From: UBA5793 sp040255465
GTDB taxonomy: Bacteria; Planctomycetota; Phycisphaerae; Phycisphaerales; UBA5793
DNA: 64,000 bases
Assembly: GCA_040255465.1 (NCBI GenBank)
Contig: JBDZVA010000005.1
Span: 1 to 64,000, forward strand
Direction of reading: 5' to 3'
The position numbers were made by a program, and so were the translations under genes. Position 1 is the stretch's first letter, and each line of letters begins with the position of its first letter. Positions 33,409 to 43,346 of this stretch are shown here, piece after piece. The notes under the pieces were generated by a model that was not told the origin of the DNA, ran no database searches, and was given only the letters and a program-made list of their open reading frames with translations.

Positions 33409-34008
33409 TCAGACGGCGGAAAGACCCGGATCTTCGAAATGCCGGCGCATGCGCCGCAATGCGTTGTCGATCTGTCGGCGCGATACGTTGCGATCGAGAC
33501 GCTGGCTCCAGGTGCGTGCGGCGCTGGCGACGCCGTGCTCGGCCACGTGATGGAGCAGTTCGCGTTCCTCGGCAGTCAGTTGGCTCAATCCATGGCGAAC
33601 GCGCTCCTCGAGCATGAGCAGATCGAGTGGAGTGGGGCGGTTTCTGAAGGTGCGCCGCCGGGCATCAGATTCGCCGAGGAGGTCGGCCAGCGGCGTGGCG
33701 TCCCCGTCACACTCGATGGTGGTCGTCTCGATCGAGACGGTGGCGAAGCCGTTCCATCGCTTGTGGCGATGGCGGCGGCGCAGTTCCATGCCGACCCAAC
33801 TCTTCAGGGCGTCGGTCACGAACGCCTCGATGGTCCCGCGCAGGGGATCGAAGAGGTGGGCTTTGCGCCAGAGATACAAGTACATCTCCTGCGTGAGATC
33901 ATCGATTTCGGATCTAGAGAAGCCCGGCCGGCGGCACAATTGGTGTGCTTTGATTCGGATGAGTGTGGACACGAAGGGATCAGTCAGAATGCGTTTTTGG
34001 TAACCCAT
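33409..34008 (-). CDS. Phage-encoded sigma-70-like factor
   Basis: ATG at 34008 has GGAGG 6 bases upstream and gives 199 residues. A region-2-like part (LIRIKAHQLCRRPGFSRSEI, DDLTQEMYLYLWRKAHLFDP) and a region-4-like helix-turn-helix (LTAEERELLHHVAEHGVASA, then LDRNVSRRQIDNALRRMRRH) are clear. This is the first gene of the minus-strand early operon, so it may redirect host RNA polymerase. Such sigma-like phage proteins are a known route to phage promoter control, but this one has not been tested. Confidence 0.8.
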   Translation of the reverse strand: MGYQKRILTDPFVSTLIRIKAHQLCRRPGFSRSEIDDLTQEMYLYLWRKAHLFDPLRGTIEAFVTDALKSWVGMELRRRHRHKRWNGFATVSIETTTIECDGDATPLADLLGESDARRRTFRNRPTPLDLLMLEERVRHGLSQLTAEERELLHHVAEHGVASAARTWSQRLDRNVSRRQIDNALRRMRRHFEDPGLSAV

Positions 34009-34364
34009 GTGGGCCTCCGTTGCCGGAGGCAGAAGCCATGGGTGTCGCCAAGTGAGCGCAGACCGATCGCGCCCGCCGCATTGCGGAGGTTCGAGTCTCG
34101 TCACTAGTGACGACACCCAAACGGCTCTGCTTCGCGGCCAGTGCGAAGTGATCAAATCAACACAAGGACGGAGCGGTTGCGCTCTGGCGCTGGGCCTGGA
34201 GGAGCCCGCGAGCGCAGCATGATGGACTCAAGATGCCTTTTGGTCGTGTTCATGTGCGGTACTTCGTGGCCGTCAGGTGTCGACGCCAGTATGCCGCAAA
34301 CGAACCGAGTTTGTGGGTACACAAGATGCCTTCAATGGGACATCATTGAGTACTTAGCGCGTAG
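34009..34364. promoter_or_regulatory. Intergenic region upstream of the phage early operon
   Basis: A 356-base stretch holds no credible gene. It contains the tRNA-Gln-like sequence and 16-bp palindrome described separately at 34,039-34,119. The remainder probably carries the promoter of the sigma-like gene and the 3' flank of the QueC-like gene. It lies at the junction of the phage genes and the defence island. I cannot name promoter boxes. Confidence 0.4.
34039..34119 (+). pseudogene. Degenerate tRNA-Gln-like sequence with an embedded palindrome
   Basis: TGGGTGT (34039-34045) and ACACCCA (34113-34119) form a perfect 7-bp acceptor stem. TCGCCAAG follows, as in tRNA-Gln, and GCATTGCGGAGGTTCGAG resembles its variable and T arms. 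The anticodon arm does not pair. About 11 extra bases, part of the perfect 16-bp palindrome TCGTCACTAGTGACGA (34098-34113), separate the T arm from the acceptor strand. It could not be a working tRNA. It may be the remnant of a phage attachment site or an operator. The likeness was judged by eye from memory. Confidence 0.35.
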
Positions 34365-36182
34365 TTAGTGGGAATCCCAGTCGGGGTTCAAGAGTCGCCT
34401 TCCGGCCTCCAGGATACTCGCGCCCTTTCGAGGGCCAGCCGAGAACTCAATCAGATGGCGATCGTGCAGGACGCGGAGGATTTGGCCAATTGTCTTTCTG
34501 GACAGATGCCTACCGCGTTGCTTCGTTGCGACCTCGATGTCAACTTGCATAAGGCGGGTCGGAGATGAAGCCAGTATCTCAAGTACCAGCAACTGCTCCT
34601 TTGTCGGCACAAACCTACTGACAGCTGTCTGGTCGTGAGACTTGGTAGCATTGGAGGGGCGGCCTCCACTCTTGCCAGATGTTTTGCGGTACGCGAGTGA
34701 TACGGGGCATGAGTCCGGAAGTTGATCACGCCGAATGGCGTCCGCGTAGTGCTTCATCGCATCTGTCAGGACGGTTCCGACTTGTTCGGCGTGACGGCGA
34801 TGCAGGTCGTAGACTCGCTCGATCACGGCAGAGGTGCTGATTGGTGCGGAAGGCGAACCCTTGGCCCTCGGGATCGTCGAATCCAGCAGAAACGGCGTGA
34901 TGCGCGCCAACTCCACCGCGAAACGACGTTGGAACTGCGTTGCGCCGTCCATCGCTTCGATTTCACGAGCGAGCCCAATGAATCTCTCCGTAATGGTGCG
35001 ATCGGTGACCTTTGTCCGTTCCGCCGTCATCACGTCGCTTCGATAGAGAATCGCGGGATCCCACTTTTCGCCACCGACACCAAGAGTCGCAAAGCGGCGT
35101 GATAGGCACTGAGAGCACAGTCCACAGTGGGGGCTACTTCGCGTGGTCTCTCGAGTGTGCATGCAACTGACAGTTTTTGAGATGAGCGATCCAAGCCCCG
35201 CGCGCTCGATGACCTCGACAATGTCTTGCTTCGAATGCCAGAGGAAGTCGTTGCGGATGCCAAAGTCGATCTCAAACACTCCGGATAGCAACTGCCGGTA
35301 GAGAGCCAGAGTCTGTGGATGCGTCGTACGCGTTGCGCGACCACCGAATTCATGACCTGTGAGCGGAAGATTGATACTCACCACTCCGTTTTCGAAGAAG
35401 CCAACTTCCGTTAGACCGAAGATTCGCGCAACAACTGATCCCAGTGCAACGTAGAGAAAGGATCTGGTGCGCTGTGTCGGGTCCTTTTCCTCTAGCCCCC
35501 GCTTGTGCGCCCACACCGAGATCGGCAGAGGAGTGGGCGCGCGATCCTTGGCGAGAGCGGACAAGTTCTCGATGAGACTCCGTTGCAGACCGGCCACGTG
35601 TCCGACGGGTTTGTGACTGACGAGCGCAACGCGTTGCTGTTGTTCGAACACTTGATGGACGGCTCCAGCAAGGGAGTCGAGCCCTCCCGAGAAGAGTGTG
35701 GCATGCTGGATACCCTCGGGATTCGGATCAGTCAGTCTGAACGCGAGGTAATCGCCAGCGGGAGTTGGTGAGGGGTTCCTCGAGAACCCGAACTCAATAT
35801 TGTCGCCCGAGACGAAACCAAGTGTCTGAACGAGGCACTCGGTGATGCGATCCTGACTCCAGAAGTCCGGTTCACGGACGGCGCACTCAATGCGCATCGT
35901 GCGATACCAGAGATCGCCGTATTCAGCTGTTTTGCGGCCAGTGCGTTGCGCGAGTTGATCTGCAACGTAAACGGTCGCAGCTATTTCGATGAGGTCTGCG
36001 GCCAACGGAGGCAAAGTTGTTGCAAGCGCCTTGGAAATGTCACGGATGCGGACTTCGATGTTACCGTTCTTTGGATCGGTATTGAGATACACCGGGGTTG
36101 CCTTACGCCAAACCGCACGGCGTGTTGACAAATCAGCGCCATTGCACAGAAAGAGGTGGGGGATCGGATCGTCATGCGACAT
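34365..36182 (-). CDS. QueC-like PP-loop protein, candidate defence effector
   Basis: ATG at 36182 gives 605 residues. A PP-loop ATP pyrophosphatase motif LFSGGLDSLAGAV (residues 163-175) and a cysteine cluster (HCGLCSQCLSRR) are those of QueC-type 7-cyano-deazaguanine synthases. The protein is about 2.5 times longer than QueC, with a long N-terminal region and a C-terminal winged-helix-like part (LEILASSPTRLMQVDIEVAT). Long QueC-like proteins occur in Qat and type IV CBASS defence systems. It overlaps its upstream partner by 11 bases. It may modify a protein or nucleic acid with a deazaguanine-type group; that is inference. Confidence 0.75.
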   Translation of the reverse strand: MSHDDPIPHLFLCNGADLSTRRAVWRKATPVYLNTDPKNGNIEVRIRDISKALATTLPPLAADLIEIAATVYVADQLAQRTGRKTAEYGDLWYRTMRIECAVREPDFWSQDRITECLVQTLGFVSGDNIEFGFSRNPSPTPAGDYLAFRLTDPNPEGIQHATLFSGGLDSLAGAVHQVFEQQQRVALVSHKPVGHVAGLQRSLIENLSALAKDRAPTPLPISVWAHKRGLEEKDPTQRTRSFLYVALGSVVARIFGLTEVGFFENGVVSINLPLTGHEFGGRATRTTHPQTLALYRQLLSGVFEIDFGIRNDFLWHSKQDIVEVIERAGLGSLISKTVSCMHTRETTRSSPHCGLCSQCLSRRFATLGVGGEKWDPAILYRSDVMTAERTKVTDRTITERFIGLAREIEAMDGATQFQRRFAVELARITPFLLDSTIPRAKGSPSAPISTSAVIERVYDLHRRHAEQVGTVLTDAMKHYADAIRRDQLPDSCPVSLAYRKTSGKSGGRPSNATKSHDQTAVSRFVPTKEQLLVLEILASSPTRLMQVDIEVATKQRGRHLSRKTIGQILRVLHDRHLIEFSAGPRKGASILEAGRRLLNPDWDSH

Positions 36183-37032
36183 GGGATCCTCCCAGATGCC
36201 GCAGTGCATCTCTGACTTTGTCCAGCGCATGACCGACAAAGCCGAATGCCTTTCGCTCGGTGATGCCTCCTTCAAAGTTGTGCTTTGAATACCATGTCCC
36301 AGAGAATTCGGAGAGCACAGACGCAGCGGTGCTGCAATGTGCCTCCATGTCTCGGAGGAACGCATTGTGTTCAGTGACGTTTGCGAATCGCCGGCCAGGC
36401 CCGACGTGATTGGACAGTTCCTTGCTGAGGTGGTAGATGAGAAAGCCGCTTGTCCATCGCCCGAAAAAGTCTTTCGAGAGGCGAGCAAAGCCCTTTTTTG
36501 TTGACAGTTGACGCAGCGAGTCTCGTACTGTTTCGGCACCGCTGCCGAAAAGTGTGCGAGCGTGATCCTCGCAGAGGACGGTCAGGCTTTGTGCAGCGGC
36601 ATTCTGGGCGATCTCGCCGAGGTCGGTTCTGTCGCCGGTTCTGGCGAGCCGTCGATCCACCGCATTCGTGAAGTTTGCGACGAGGTCGTAGATCGAATCG
36701 GTGGTGGTCAGTTGCACAGACGGAATCGATGCGCGGAGAGCCGCAGTTGGGCTTGTGACTCCGAGTTCCGTAAGCGCGCGTTCGAAGCGGTCTCCTTGGC
36801 GAGCGGCTTGAGTGATCTGCGTCAGCAGGAAGAAAGTGTAGATGAGCCCCGTGTCAGTTTTGGCACGGTCAAATCCCTTCAGGGATGCCTCGAGCATCGC
36901 GTCGGCGATCGCATTGAGTGCGCCATCGGAAACGCCTGGCAGACCGGCCATGCCGGCACCCACCCCGAGCATGCCGACGACACGGCGATGCGATCGCGTA
37001 ACACGTAGACTTTCAACCTCGTGATGTCCCAT
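36172..37032 (-). CDS. Unknown partner of the QueC-like protein
   Basis: This 286-residue protein from ATG 37032 begins with MGHHEVESLRVTRSHRRVVG, then a Gly/Ala-rich VGAGMAGLPGVSDGALNAIA stretch and a mainly helical body. The C-terminal region (EFSGTWYSKHNFEGGITERK, then FGFVGHALDKVRDALRHLGG) is well conserved-looking. The stop overlaps the QueC-like start, so the two should be made together as a complex. It does not match the ATPase or TatD components of Qat that I know. Function not recognised. Confidence 0.7.
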   Translation of the reverse strand: MGHHEVESLRVTRSHRRVVGMLGVGAGMAGLPGVSDGALNAIADAMLEASLKGFDRAKTDTGLIYTFFLLTQITQAARQGDRFERALTELGVTSPTAALRASIPSVQLTTTDSIYDLVANFTNAVDRRLARTGDRTDLGEIAQNAAAQSLTVLCEDHARTLFGSGAETVRDSLRQLSTKKGFARLSKDFFGRWTSGFLIYHLSKELSNHVGPGRRFANVTEHNAFLRDMEAHCSTAASVLSEFSGTWYSKHNFEGGITERKAFGFVGHALDKVRDALRHLGGSHVA

Positions 37033-37401
37033 GTCGCGCGTACCCTCGGCGCACCGAATCTGACCCGCTGAATGGCGCCTCGCGGGCACAGGGTGCAGTA
37101 GTGGTTATCGACACCTTGCCGACGAGTCTTTATCTCGACGAAGGGGCCGCCCATGGGCCCCACCGTCAAACGTGAATGGCTATTATGCGATCGTTCAGAG
37201 CCCCGCCCGCGCCACAGTACGATTGGGTTCCTGGTTGGCGGGGACGGCGTTCGAAGATAGGCGTTGGGTGCGGGTTTCCAGCGTTGGTGCCCTGTAGACT
37301 GCCGCTGCCAACAGGTGGGGCAGAATAGCGGAGCCGATTGGGAATTGAGCTACGAGGATTCACAGTTGACTTGAACTTCGCGTGGCAGGGGACATTCGAA
37401 A
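37033..37401. promoter_or_regulatory. Divergent promoter region between the QueC pair and the RM operon
   Basis: This 369-base gap separates two divergent defence operons, so it should hold promoters for both. A CAGGGGACATT stretch just before the hsdM ATG could serve as the ribosome binding site. A TTGACT hexamer near 37,366 is a weak -35 candidate without a clear -10 match. No gene and no repeat is seen. Confidence 0.4.
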
Positions 37402-39067
<1,666 letters not shown>

Positions 39068-39078
<11 letters not shown>

Positions 39079-40399
39079 ACTTGCACAGCGTGCGCCAGCG
39101 GAGTGGGCTCGTCGTCCGATCGAGTCTGTTTGTGCACGAGTCACAAGTGGAGGTACACCGAAGCGCGGTAATCCTGAATTCTATATAGACGGAAAGTGGC
39201 CTTGGGTAAAGACGCAGGAACTTCGGGACTGCTGGTTAGATGATACGGAGGAGCACATCACCGAGGAAGCGATTAGGCTGTCTTCGGCAAAAGTGCTCCC
39301 CGCTCGAACAGTCTTGCTCGCACTGTATGGGGCCACGGTCGGACAACTAGGAGTCATTCGACGAGCAATGACCTGCAACCAAGCGTGTTGCGCCATGGTC
39401 GTGAATCCCAATGAGGCAGACTACCGCTACCTCTACTTCGCACTGCTCTCCAGTCGCGAGCAACTGAAAAGGCTTGCTTCGGGGGCAGCACAGCAGAATC
39501 TAAGTGGAAAGCTGGTCAGGGACTTTGTCCTTCCATTTCCGCACATCGAAACACAGCAGCGCATTGCATCGGTTCTCGGCTCGCTGGATGACAAGATCGA
39601 GTTGAACCGGAGGATGAACCGGACATTGGAGCGGATGGCTCAGGCGTTGTTCAAGTCGTGGTTTATCGACTTCGACCCCGTCCGCGCCAAGGCCGAAGGC
39701 CGCGACCCCGGCCTGCCCCCCGACCTCGCCGCCCTCTTCCCCGATCGCCTCATCGACTCCGATCTCGGCCCGATTCCAGCGGGTTGGAAAACTGGCCCAA
39801 TGCTGGAATTATGCAGCCTGACTGGAGGTGGGACACCGAAGACCTCGCGGCCCGAGTATTGGGATGGCGACGTGCTCTGGGCGAGCGCGAAAGATGTGTC
39901 CCAATGCGGAGAAGCGTTTTTGATCGCAACCGAGAGATCCATTACCCGAAAGGGAGTGGCGGAGAGTAGTACTAAGATTATTCCCCCAAGGACGACCGTC
40001 GTGGTTGCGCGTGGTGCAACGACTGGTCGGATGACTATGATCGGGGCGTCGATGGCGATGAATCAAACGTGCTACGCGCTTCGATCGAAAGTAGAGGCGC
40101 ATTTCTTTCTGTATCAGTGCGTGCAAAGCCGGATTGGCGAGTTGGTGAATGCGGCTCACGGTTCGGTGTTTGATACGATTACAACACGCACATTCGAGCA
40201 ATCGTCAGTCGTACTTCCTCCCGAGTCGGTTCAGAAGGCGTTCAACTTGGCCGTGGAGCCGCTGTTTGGTCGCATTCTGATTGGGCTAAGAGAATCGCGT
40301 ACATTGACCACACTTCGCGATACTCTGCTACCGAGACTCCTGAGCGGCGAAATCGAAGTTCGGATCGCTGAGAGCCTCGCTGCTAGTACTGGCTCGTGA
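39068..40399 (+). CDS. hsdS: Type I restriction-modification specificity subunit HsdS
   Basis: This 443-residue protein has two target-recognition domains separated by a conserved helix. The first (CARVTSGGTPKRGNPEFYID, KWPWVKTQELRD) and second (CSLTGGGTPKTSRPEYWDGD) each start with the usual 'sGGTP' motif. The central repeat IASVLGSLDDKIELNRRMNR and a C-terminal LRDTLLPRLLSGEIEV act as spacers that set the recognition gap. The sequence is of the standard HsdS length. It fixes DNA specificity for the complex and is followed by the SIR2 gene instead of hsdR. Confidence 0.96.
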
Positions 40400-40440
40400 A
40401 CACCGCGAAGCGGCTCATGATCTCATGTGGAGGTATTCCA

Positions 40441-41628
40441 ATGGCCGACCCAGCCGCTGTTCCTGTTCAGCCAATCACGGATTCTGGTGCAGATGAACTT
40501 GCCTCGCTACGCAGAGAGCCCTTCGCAGGGCAAATTGTCCAGCTCACGAAACTGCTCTCCCAAAGCAGGCGAGCTTTCGTCATTGGCGCGGGGTGCAGCA
40601 AATGCGCTGGGCTGCCGCTAATGGAGGAATTGACTCGGAGCGTGCTTGAGGCGCTAGACAGGAATGGCACTGCACACGCCATTCTGGCAGGATTACAGTC
40701 AAACTTCGATGGTTCCAAGGGTTGCACGATCGAAGACTACATGAGCGAGCTCGTCGACCATATCGCCATCGCAGAACGACGAAAACTGCGAGCGGCAAAT
40801 GCGGCGACTGCGTCGATCAATTCCGCGAACTACGGTCCAGAGGATCTGGCCAGGGCGTTGATTGAGATCAAGAACAGCGTCGCCAGTGTGATCGGAGATG
40901 CGAAGCCGACTATCTCAGTTCATCGTCAGTTCGTCCGAGCGATTCATCAGTTGCTTCAATCAGGTAGGGCAGGCAAGCCATCGCGGGTCGACTACTACAC
41001 GTTGAATTACGACACGCTGTTTGAAGACGCCCTCTCGCTCGAGCGGATTCCAGTAGCGGATGGATTCAATGGAGGCGCGACGGGATGGTGGGATGCCAGA
41101 GCATACGACGACAGTTCTGCCCAAGCTCGCATTCTCAAGGTGCATGGTTCAATCGACTGGTGCCTCTGGGATAGTGATGTGCTGCCACGTCGTGTGCGAC
41201 AAGGACTTGATGTCGGCGCTACTCGTGAGCCTGTCTTGATTTGGCCCGCCTCAACAAAGTATCGCGAAGCCCAGCGTGACCCATTTGCTCAGATCATTGA
41301 GGCTATGCGCCGGAGTTTGCGGCCGAACCCTGATACGCAGGTTGTGCTCACTATTTGCGGCTACTCGTTCGGTGATGCTCATGTAAACGTCGAACTAGAT
41401 CGCGCGCTGCGGGAATCAGACGGACGGCTCACGATTATCGCTTTCACGAACGAGGACGAACCAAAGGGCCAGCTCCAAGAGTGGCGAGGCGACATGGACA
41501 TTCGCGATCAGGTGCGAATCCACGCGAACAGGGGGTTCTTTCACGGCACCACAGAGGAACGCTCTGACGCGGATTTGCCGTGGTGGCGATTCGAGATACT
41601 GACCCGATTGCTCGGAGGTGAGCGATGA
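40441..41628 (+). CDS. SIR2-family NADase-like defence protein
   Basis: ATG at 40441 follows GGAGGT by 6 bases, so it is a better start than the upstream GTG at 40396. The protein has 395 residues. RRAFVIGAGCSKCAGLPLM (about 43-61) is the NAD-binding start of SIR2 domains, KVHGSIDWCLW supplies the catalytic-type His, and ICGYSFGDAHVN is the typical closing motif. In phage defence, such SIR2 proteins often drain NAD when triggered. The ATGA overlap with the next gene, a HerA ATPase, matches SIR2-HerA systems. Confidence 0.9.
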   Translation: MADPAAVPVQPITDSGADELASLRREPFAGQIVQLTKLLSQSRRAFVIGAGCSKCAGLPLMEELTRSVLEALDRNGTAHAILAGLQSNFDGSKGCTIEDYMSELVDHIAIAERRKLRAANAATASINSANYGPEDLARALIEIKNSVASVIGDAKPTISVHRQFVRAIHQLLQSGRAGKPSRVDYYTLNYDTLFEDALSLERIPVADGFNGGATGWWDARAYDDSSAQARILKVHGSIDWCLWDSDVLPRRVRQGLDVGATREPVLIWPASTKYREAQRDPFAQIIEAMRRSLRPNPDTQVVLTICGYSFGDAHVNVELDRALRESDGRLTIIAFTNEDEPKGQLQEWRGDMDIRDQVRIHANRGFFHGTTEERSDADLPWWRFEILTRLLGGER

Positions 41629-43346
41629 ACAAGGAGCTGAGGAATCCCGGCGACCCCGTCGAGAATCTGGCGATCGGCACTATCGTCGAGGTGGACGGCA
41701 CCCATCTTGTGGCTGAGCTTGACCCCGGCATCAGCGAACTCTCTCGCGTCTATGCCGGTGACATTTACGCAATCGGCCAGTTCGGATCGATCATCCGCAT
41801 ACATTTCGGACGACGAATCATTTATGGCTACGTTTGCCGCCTGCGCATGAAATCAGAGTATGACCGCGAGCACGGGATCGCTACCTCCGCCCCTCCGACT
41901 GCTCGGATTATAGAAGCGGATCTGTTTGGCGAAGGAGAATGGGGATACACGGAACAGGCGACGCTGGTTGACTGGGAACTGGACTTTGAGCGCGGCGTTT
42001 CGACGTTTCCGCTTCCACAGCAAAAAGTCTATCTGACGCCGAGGACCGAACTCGCGTATATCTTCGGTCAGGGCGGACCATCAGCCATTGAGATCGGTGA
42101 GCATGTCGGCGCAGGCGGGACACCCTGTTATGCCGAGATGAACGAACTATTGGGAAAGCACACTGCGATTCTTGGCTCGACTGGTGCCGGCAAGTCAGGC
42201 ACAGTTGCCGCAATTCTTCACTGTCTGCTTGAACGTGGCGCGAACAAGGGGTACGAGAAGTGGAATCCGCGAATCGTACTTCTCGATCCGCACAATGAGT
42301 ACGGCGATGCGTTTCCAGGGCACCAGCGTCTGTCGACTGACGAGGGTACTCTGTCGCTTCCGTATTGGCTGCTGAACTTCCAAGAGCTGATTGCGCTTCT
42401 CATTGGTAAGACGGAATTCGTCGCCACATCACAGGCCAACATTGTAAAAGCGGCATTGTTGGAAGGCAGGCAGCAGGCGGCAGAAAAGCTCGAAATCGGT
42501 CAGGATGCGATCACAGTGGATTCGCCGGTTCCGTTTTCACTGCAGACGTTTGTTACGCACATTGAGACTGATCGTAACAGGCTGACGCCAAGCAAACAGG
42601 ATTCGCATAATTCAATTCTCCAGAAACTCGGCGTACTTCGAAACGATGCCCGGCTGCGGTTCATGATGACACCGTGGGACGAGGCGGGCGACCCGTTTGG
42701 AGACATCGTTGCGCAGCTCATCGGGGATGGTGAACCAATCCGTATTGTTGATTTGTCTGGGGTTCCGAACGAAGTCGCCGGGGCCGCAAGTTCTGCGATA
42801 GCAAGGACGCTGTTTTCCGTGAAGCTCTGGCAATCGGCGGAGGAGCGTCAAGGCAGTCCGGTGCTGCTTGTCTGTGAGGAGGCGCATCGCTACGTTCCGA
42901 ACAGTGGCGAGGCACAATACGAAGCTGCGCAGGAAGCAATTCGACACCTCGCCAAGGAAGGTCGCAAGTATGGCATCGGACTCATGCTTGTCTCTCAGCG
43001 CCCGAGTGAGGTTGAGGCCACAGTCCTGTCGCAGTGCAACTCATGGCTGGTAATGCGCATTACCAACGACGCCGATCGGAACCACGTACGGTCAATCCTC
43101 CCCGATTCCTTGTCGGGACTGACAAAAACACTATCGGGTCTCAGGCGACGTGAGGCTGTCTTCGTGGGACAGGCGGCGATGTTGCCGTCTCGAATTCTCA
43201 TCAGATGTCTGGAGCACGATAAGCTGCCACGATCGCACGACATCGATTTCGATAGAGGCTGGCAGAGCGATCCCCTCAGTCCGGAAGAGCTGCTGGAGAT
43301 CGGTACTCGGTGGCGACTCCAACAGAGATCGGAAGGGGAAGGTTGA
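41625..43346 (+). CDS. HerA-type ATPase, partner of SIR2
   Basis: This 573-residue protein has a small N-terminal beta (HAS-like barrel) domain, then a FtsK/HerA ATPase with P-loop GSTGAGKS (184-191), a Walker B strand VLLVCEEAHRYVP and the downstream QCNSWLVMRITNDADRNHVR region. HerA proteins form hexameric DNA-translocating rings, and with SIR2 they make an NADase/nuclease defence complex (SIR2-HerA, also described as Nezha). It shares ATGA with the SIR2 gene and TGATG with hsdR, so it is tied to both systems. Confidence 0.92.
   Translation: MNKELRNPGDPVENLAIGTIVEVDGTHLVAELDPGISELSRVYAGDIYAIGQFGSIIRIHFGRRIIYGYVCRLRMKSEYDREHGIATSAPPTARIIEADLFGEGEWGYTEQATLVDWELDFERGVSTFPLPQQKVYLTPRTELAYIFGQGGPSAIEIGEHVGAGGTPCYAEMNELLGKHTAILGSTGAGKSGTVAAILHCLLERGANKGYEKWNPRIVLLDPHNEYGDAFPGHQRLSTDEGTLSLPYWLLNFQELIALLIGKTEFVATSQANIVKAALLEGRQQAAEKLEIGQDAITVDSPVPFSLQTFVTHIETDRNRLTPSKQDSHNSILQKLGVLRNDARLRFMMTPWDEAGDPFGDIVAQLIGDGEPIRIVDLSGVPNEVAGAASSAIARTLFSVKLWQSAEERQGSPVLLVCEEAHRYVPNSGEAQYEAAQEAIRHLAKEGRKYGIGLMLVSQRPSEVEATVLSQCNSWLVMRITNDADRNHVRSILPDSLSGLTKTLSGLRRREAVFVGQAAMLPSRILIRCLEHDKLPRSHDIDFDRGWQSDPLSPEELLEIGTRWRLQQRSEGEG

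Noticed and set aside
37166..37363. 65-codon minus frame in the divergent promoter region
   Set aside because: No ribosome binding site and no recognisable sequence.
37355..37401. TTGACT as the -35 box of the type I operon
   Set aside because: No matching -10 box at a proper distance, so it is mentioned only as a weak candidate.
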